Source: an uncultured Francisella sp. (GTDB taxonomy: Bacteria; Pseudomonadota; Gammaproteobacteria; Burkholderiales; Neisseriaceae). From it: 7,978 nt of DNA. Under the pieces are notes generated by a model, which saw only the letters and a program-made list of their open reading frames with translations, was not told where the DNA came from and ran no database searches. The stretch covers positions 1 to 7,978 of the forward strand of contig CAJPTP010000040.1 of assembly GCA_905373555.1 (NCBI GenBank). Reading direction: 5' to 3'. The translations under genes were made by a program, and so were the position numbers. Every line of letters starts with the position of its first letter. The first letter of the stretch is position 1. Shown here one piece after another: positions 5,255 through 7,978 of the stretch.

Positions 5255-6241
5255 ATGACCGAAAACGACAACGACGGCAAGGCGCCGCTTGGCGCCGAAG
5301 CGGCCGCGCCCTTGGGCCAATCCGAGGGCGAGGGCGCGGGCAAGGCGGCCCGAGACGCCGCCTCGGCGGAATTGGCCCGCGTTTTGCGCGAGACGCGCGC
5401 CCATCTGGGCCTGACCTGCGCCGACGTCGCCGAAACCCTGAAGCTCAGCGTGCGGCAAATCGAGGCCATGGACAACGGCGAGTGGGACAAACTGCCCGAC
5501 GCCGCGTTCGCCCGGGGCTTTTTGAAAAATTACGCCCGCCATTTGGGCGTGGCCGACCGGGCCGCGGAGTTGATCGACAAGGCGCTGCCCCCGCCGTCCT
5601 CGGGCGCCGACGGGGACAAGGTGACCTTCGAGCGGCGCTACGAGGGGCCGGAGCGCAGCTACGGCTACCTCAAATTCGTCGCATGGGCCGTCGCGGCCGT
5701 CTTCGCGATTTACGGCGTGTACGCGTGGCAGGGCAAGTCCAACGAGCTCAACGAGCGGCAAAACGAGCGCGCCATCGAGATCCCCACGCCCTCCTCGGAC
5801 GCCCCGGCCTTGGGCGGCGGCAACACGGTGACCGTGCCGATCCAAGGCTTGGAGGTGACCCGCTCGGTCGAGCCGCCGCAGGCTCAAGGCGCAGGCGGCC
5901 AAACGGCCATCCCTTCGGCGCCGGGCTCCGAGCCCTCGGCCGCGCTCAACCCCGTTTTGCGCCCCGGTTCCGGCGCGGCCCCGGGCGCCTCGCCCCTTTC
6001 GCCCTCGGCTTTGGTCGTGCGCGCCAAAGCGGGCGCGCGCATCACCATCTCCGACGCGAGCGGCAAGTTTTTGCTCAACGGCCGTCTGATCGAAAACGAC
6101 GAGACTTTGAGCTTCGACGGGGCCGCCCCTTTCGTTGTGTCGATTTACAACACCAACGGCACGGAAATCGACTACCGGGGCGTTTCGGCCGACGTCGCCA
6201 AAAACACTTGGAAGAACAACACGTACATGACCGTGCGCTGA
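5255..6241 (+). CDS. rodZ: RodZ-like helix-turn-helix membrane protein with DUF4115 domain
   Basis: RodZ is a bitopic inner-membrane protein that links MreB filaments to the cell-wall elongation machinery. The 328-residue product has the full RodZ plan. Residues 39-98 are a cytoplasmic helix-turn-helix domain of the HTH_25 type (LRETRAHLGLTCADVAETLK through FARGFLKNYARHLG). One membrane segment lies at about 139-158. A Pro/Ser/Gly/Ala-rich periplasmic linker runs from 160 to about 250, and a C-terminal beta-rich DUF4115 region covers about 253-328. In Burkholderiales the gene at this position is often annotated only as a helix-turn-helix protein, so the symbol rests on architecture. The ATG at 5255 lacks a strong ribosome binding site, and a TTG at 5234 would add seven residues but falls just after the GC hairpin. 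It is probably the last gene of the rlmN-pilW-rodZ transcript, since a terminator follows. Confidence 0.85.
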   Translation: MTENDNDGKAPLGAEAAAPLGQSEGEGAGKAARDAASAELARVLRETRAHLGLTCADVAETLKLSVRQIEAMDNGEWDKLPDAAFARGFLKNYARHLGVADRAAELIDKALPPPSSGADGDKVTFERRYEGPERSYGYLKFVAWAVAAVFAIYGVYAWQGKSNELNERQNERAIEIPTPSSDAPALGGGNTVTVPIQGLEVTRSVEPPQAQGAGGQTAIPSAPGSEPSAALNPVLRPGSGAAPGASPLSPSALVVRAKAGARITISDASGKFLLNGRLIENDETLSFDGAAPFVVSIYNTNGTEIDYRGVSADVAKNTWKNNTYMTVR

Positions 6242-6252
6242 GCCGCGCGGTT

Positions 6253-6279
6253 GCGGGCGGGATCTGCCGATCCGCCCGC
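6253..6279 (+). promoter_or_regulatory. Hairpin after the rodZ-like gene
   Basis: The arm at 6253-6264 pairs with 6269-6279 (GATCCGCCCGC) with one bulged G and a TGCC loop. It starts 11 bases after the stop codon. No T-run follows it directly, but a true terminator hairpin lies 25 bases further on. It is probably a 3' stabilising stem or part of a two-stem terminator. Confidence 0.5.
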
Positions 6280-6303
6280 GGCCCTGCGCTTGGGGCTCCC
6301 CGG

Positions 6304-6328
6304 GCGCGGCGCCCGCGCGTTTTTCTTT
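6304..6328 (+). terminator. Intrinsic terminator of the rlmN-pilW-rodZ operon
   Basis: GCGCGG (6304-6309) pairs with CCGCGC (6313-6318) across a CGC loop, followed after one G by TTTTTCTTT (6320-6328). An alternative register (CGGGCG 6301-6306 with CGCCCG 6310-6315) is also possible. The T-run makes this a convincing terminator and implies that ispG is mostly transcribed from its own promoter. Confidence 0.8.
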
Positions 6329-6340
6329 CGGCGATGTTTG

Positions 6341-6387
6341 GCGTTCGTTTGGCGTTCGTTTGACGCGCTCGTTGTTCACTCAATGTT
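6341..6387 (+). promoter_or_regulatory. Direct repeat and possible ispG promoter
   Basis: GCGTTCGTTTG occurs twice in tandem (6341-6351, 6352-6362), with a degenerate third copy just before (6331-6340). The end of the second copy overlaps TTGACG (6360-6365), a good -35 box (5 of 6). The matching -10 is weak: AATGTT at 6382-6387 with 16 bases of spacing. A promoter somewhere in 6330-6600 is expected because a terminator lies upstream. This is the best candidate I can see, but it is not strong. Confidence 0.3.
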
Positions 6388-6601
6388 CATTTGTGTTTTC
6401 GCGCGAGTTTTGCGCGGGCTCCGTCGCGCCTTGGGTTGGTCGGGCGCGGGTCGCGGCGGGGTTTGTCCTCGGGCCTCCCCTCCCCCGCTTCATTCCTTTT
6501 CCATCGCGGCGCATCGGAGCGCGGCGCGCCGCGCGCCGCCTCGGCCGGGATTCGGGATGCGAAGTTCAGCGCGGGGCGGAGCCGGTTGAGAAAGGGCGGC
6601 G
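6388..6601 (+). other. Leader region of ispG
   Basis: I see no gene in this stretch. It holds one strong hairpin: GCGGCGCG (6521-6528) and CGCGCCGC (6532-6539) make a perfect 8-bp stem with a CCG loop, about 60 bases before the ispG ATG. No T-run follows, so it is not an intrinsic terminator. Short frames crossing the area are arginine-rich and lack family resemblance. Confidence 0.5.
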
Positions 6602-7930
6602 ATGGCTTTGCCGCAGAGAAAAAAGACGCTTCGCGTCGACGTCGGCGGGGTGCCGGTCGGCGGCGGCGCGCCGATCGCCGTGCAGTCGATGACCGACACC
6701 GACACGGCCGACGCCGAAAAAACCGCGGCCCAGATTCTGCGGCTCGTTCGGGCGGGCTCCGAGATCGTGCGCATCACGGTCAACACGCCCCAAGCGGCCT
6801 CCAAGGTCGCCGAGATCAAGCGGCGGCTGGAGGATGCGGGCTGCTTTGCGCCCTTGGTCGGCGATTTCCATTACAACGGCGACCGGCTGCTGCGCGAGCG
6901 GCCCGACTGCGCCGAGGCGCTCGCGAAATACCGCATCAACCCGGGCAACGTGTCCAAAGGCGCCAAGGGCGACGACAAGTTCCGCTTCATGGTCGAAACC
7001 GCGATCGAGCGGGGCAAGCCGATCCGCATCGGGGTGAATTGGGGCAGCCTCGATCCCGAGGTGTTGAGCCGCATGATGGACGACAACGCGGCGTCGCCCC
7101 ATCCGTTGGGCTTCGCGGCGCTGCGCCGCAAAGCCTTGGCCGCCTCGGCCTTGGAAAGTGCGCAAAAGGCGGTCGAGATCGGTTTGCCGCCTGAGCGCAT
7201 CGTGCTGTCGTGCAAGGTCAGCGCCCCGCAGGAGTTGATCGACGTCTACGGCGAGCTCTCGAGCCGCTGCGATTACCCGCTGCACTTGGGCCTGACCGAG
7301 GCGGGGATGGGCGTGAAGGGGATCGTCGCGTCGTCGGCGGCCTTGGCGGTCTTGCTGCAGCAAGGGATCGGCGACACCATCCGCGTCTCGCTCACGCCCG
7401 GCCCCGGGGAGGATCGAACGGGCGAGGTCAAGGTGTGCCGGGCTTTGCTGCAGTCTTTGGGGCTGCGCGCCTTTGGCCCGACCGTCGCCTCGTGCCCGGG
7501 CTGCGGGCGCACCTCGGGCGAGTTTTTCCGGGTGTTGGCGCAAAGCGTGCAAAAGAGCTTGGACGAAAAAATGGCCGTCTGGCGCGAAACCTGCCCCGGG
7601 GCGGAAAACATGTCCGTCGCCGTCATGGGCTGCGTGGTCAACGGCCCGGGCGAAAGCAAGCTCGCCGACGTGGGCGTGTCGCTTCCGGGCGCGGGCGAGC
7701 AGCCCGTCGCGCCGGTGTACGTCGCGGGCGAGCATTTCGCGACGCTCAAAGGCGACGCCATCGCCCAAGGGTTCATTCGCATCGTCGAGCGCTACGCCCT
7801 GTGCGCCTACGGCCGCGGCTCGGGCGACGAGGAGATGGAACGGTTCGTCCAAGCCGCGAGGGGCAAGGCCGCCGCCCGGGAAAAGCGCGCGGCGCCCGCG
7901 ATCCCCATCCAAGCCGTCCGGCCCGATTGA
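6602..7930 (+). CDS. ispG: 4-hydroxy-3-methylbut-2-enyl diphosphate synthase (GcpE)
   Basis: IspG catalyses the penultimate step of the MEP isoprenoid pathway. It reductively opens the cyclic MEcPP to HMBPP with a [4Fe-4S] cluster, using flavodoxin or ferredoxin as donor. The 442-residue product is in the range for proteobacterial forms, which can be longer than E. coli's 372. The N-terminal TIM-barrel part carries PIAVQSMTDTDTADAEKT (24-41), RINPGNVSKG (111-120) and IRIGVNWGSL (141-150). The C-terminal part carries the cluster ligands Cys298 and Cys301 (SCPGCGRT), Cys344 in MGCVVNGPGE, and the conserved Glu351. These match E. coli Cys270, Cys273, Cys305 and Glu312, with about 11 extra residues between the second and third cysteines. 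The last 25 residues are an Ala/Arg/Pro tail. AAAGGG at 6591-6596 serves the ATG. The terminator at 6304-6328 separates it from rodZ. In related genomes hisS or hisZ usually follows, but the window ends 48 bases later. Confidence 0.97.
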   Translation: MALPQRKKTLRVDVGGVPVGGGAPIAVQSMTDTDTADAEKTAAQILRLVRAGSEIVRITVNTPQAASKVAEIKRRLEDAGCFAPLVGDFHYNGDRLLRERPDCAEALAKYRINPGNVSKGAKGDDKFRFMVETAIERGKPIRIGVNWGSLDPEVLSRMMDDNAASPHPLGFAALRRKALAASALESAQKAVEIGLPPERIVLSCKVSAPQELIDVYGELSSRCDYPLHLGLTEAGMGVKGIVASSAALAVLLQQGIGDTIRVSLTPGPGEDRTGEVKVCRALLQSLGLRAFGPTVASCPGCGRTSGEFFRVLAQSVQKSLDEKMAVWRETCPGAENMSVAVMGCVVNGPGESKLADVGVSLPGAGEQPVAPVYVAGEHFATLKGDAIAQGFIRIVERYALCAYGRGSGDEEMERFVQAARGKAAAREKRAAPAIPIQAVRPD

Positions 7931-7978
7931 GGCCGGGCCGGGCGCCTTGCGGGGCGTTTTCGGCGAGGCGGGAAAAAG

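Noticed and set aside
3859..5490. 543-codon minus-strand frame across rlmN, pilW and rodZ
   Set aside because: It lies opposite three genes recognisable by motif. Its sequence is low-complexity and its second half is serine/arginine-rich, a mirror effect of their codon bias.
6566..7912. 448-codon minus-strand frame opposite ispG
   Set aside because: It mirrors ispG, whose cluster ligands and family motifs are all present in the plus frame.
7943..7960. Terminator after ispG (CGCC, GGCG, then TTTT)
   Set aside because: The stem is only 4 bp with a 6-base loop and four T. In this gene order ispG is usually co-transcribed with the next gene.

Overview
This window looks like an ordinary housekeeping stretch of a GC-rich betaproteobacterial chromosome, most likely order Burkholderiales. 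The evidence is the gene order ndk - (ldt) - rlmN - pilW - rodZ-like - ispG, which from general knowledge of the group matches the conserved Burkholderiales neighbourhood upstream of hisS, together with the protein sequences themselves. I cannot place it to genus. All complete genes look intact. I see no mobile element, CRISPR array, tRNA or rRNA.

Layout. Positions 1-533 hold no gene I can support, only short repeats and inverted repeats. A probable promoter (534-563) leads to ndk (nucleoside diphosphate kinase, 657-1082), which ends in a strong intrinsic terminator (1109-1134). A gap to about 1370 follows, then a hairpin usable in both directions (1371-1399) that ends the one minus-strand gene. 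That gene is an exported L,D-transpeptidase of the ErfK/YkuD family (1431-2591). A divergent intergenic region of about 500 bases follows. It holds a probable ldt promoter, a 9-bp tandem repeat in about seven copies (2750-2812), and a clear extended -10 promoter firing rightward (2881-2889). The start of that rightward transcript can fold into two competing hairpins (2894-2921). Next come rlmN (23S rRNA/tRNA adenine-C2 methyltransferase), pilW (type IV pilus lipoprotein, overlapping rlmN by 4 nt) and a RodZ-like membrane protein, which form a probable operon. It closes with a GC hairpin and an intrinsic terminator (6304-6328). A 270-base leader then precedes ispG (4-hydroxy-3-methylbut-2-enyl diphosphate synthase, 6602-7930). 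The window ends 48 bases later.

How the genes relate. They do not form one pathway. They cover nucleotide pools (Ndk), translation fidelity (RlmN), envelope and shape (L,D-transpeptidase, RodZ-like), surface pili (PilW) and isoprenoid precursors (IspG). IspG feeds undecaprenyl phosphate and so connects indirectly to the cell wall. The inverted ldt between ndk and rlmN is the only part that looks accessory. I found no new multi-gene system. The points most worth a second look are the tandem repeat between the divergent promoters, the nested hairpins at the rlmN transcript start, and the unusual C-terminal half of the L,D-transpeptidase.
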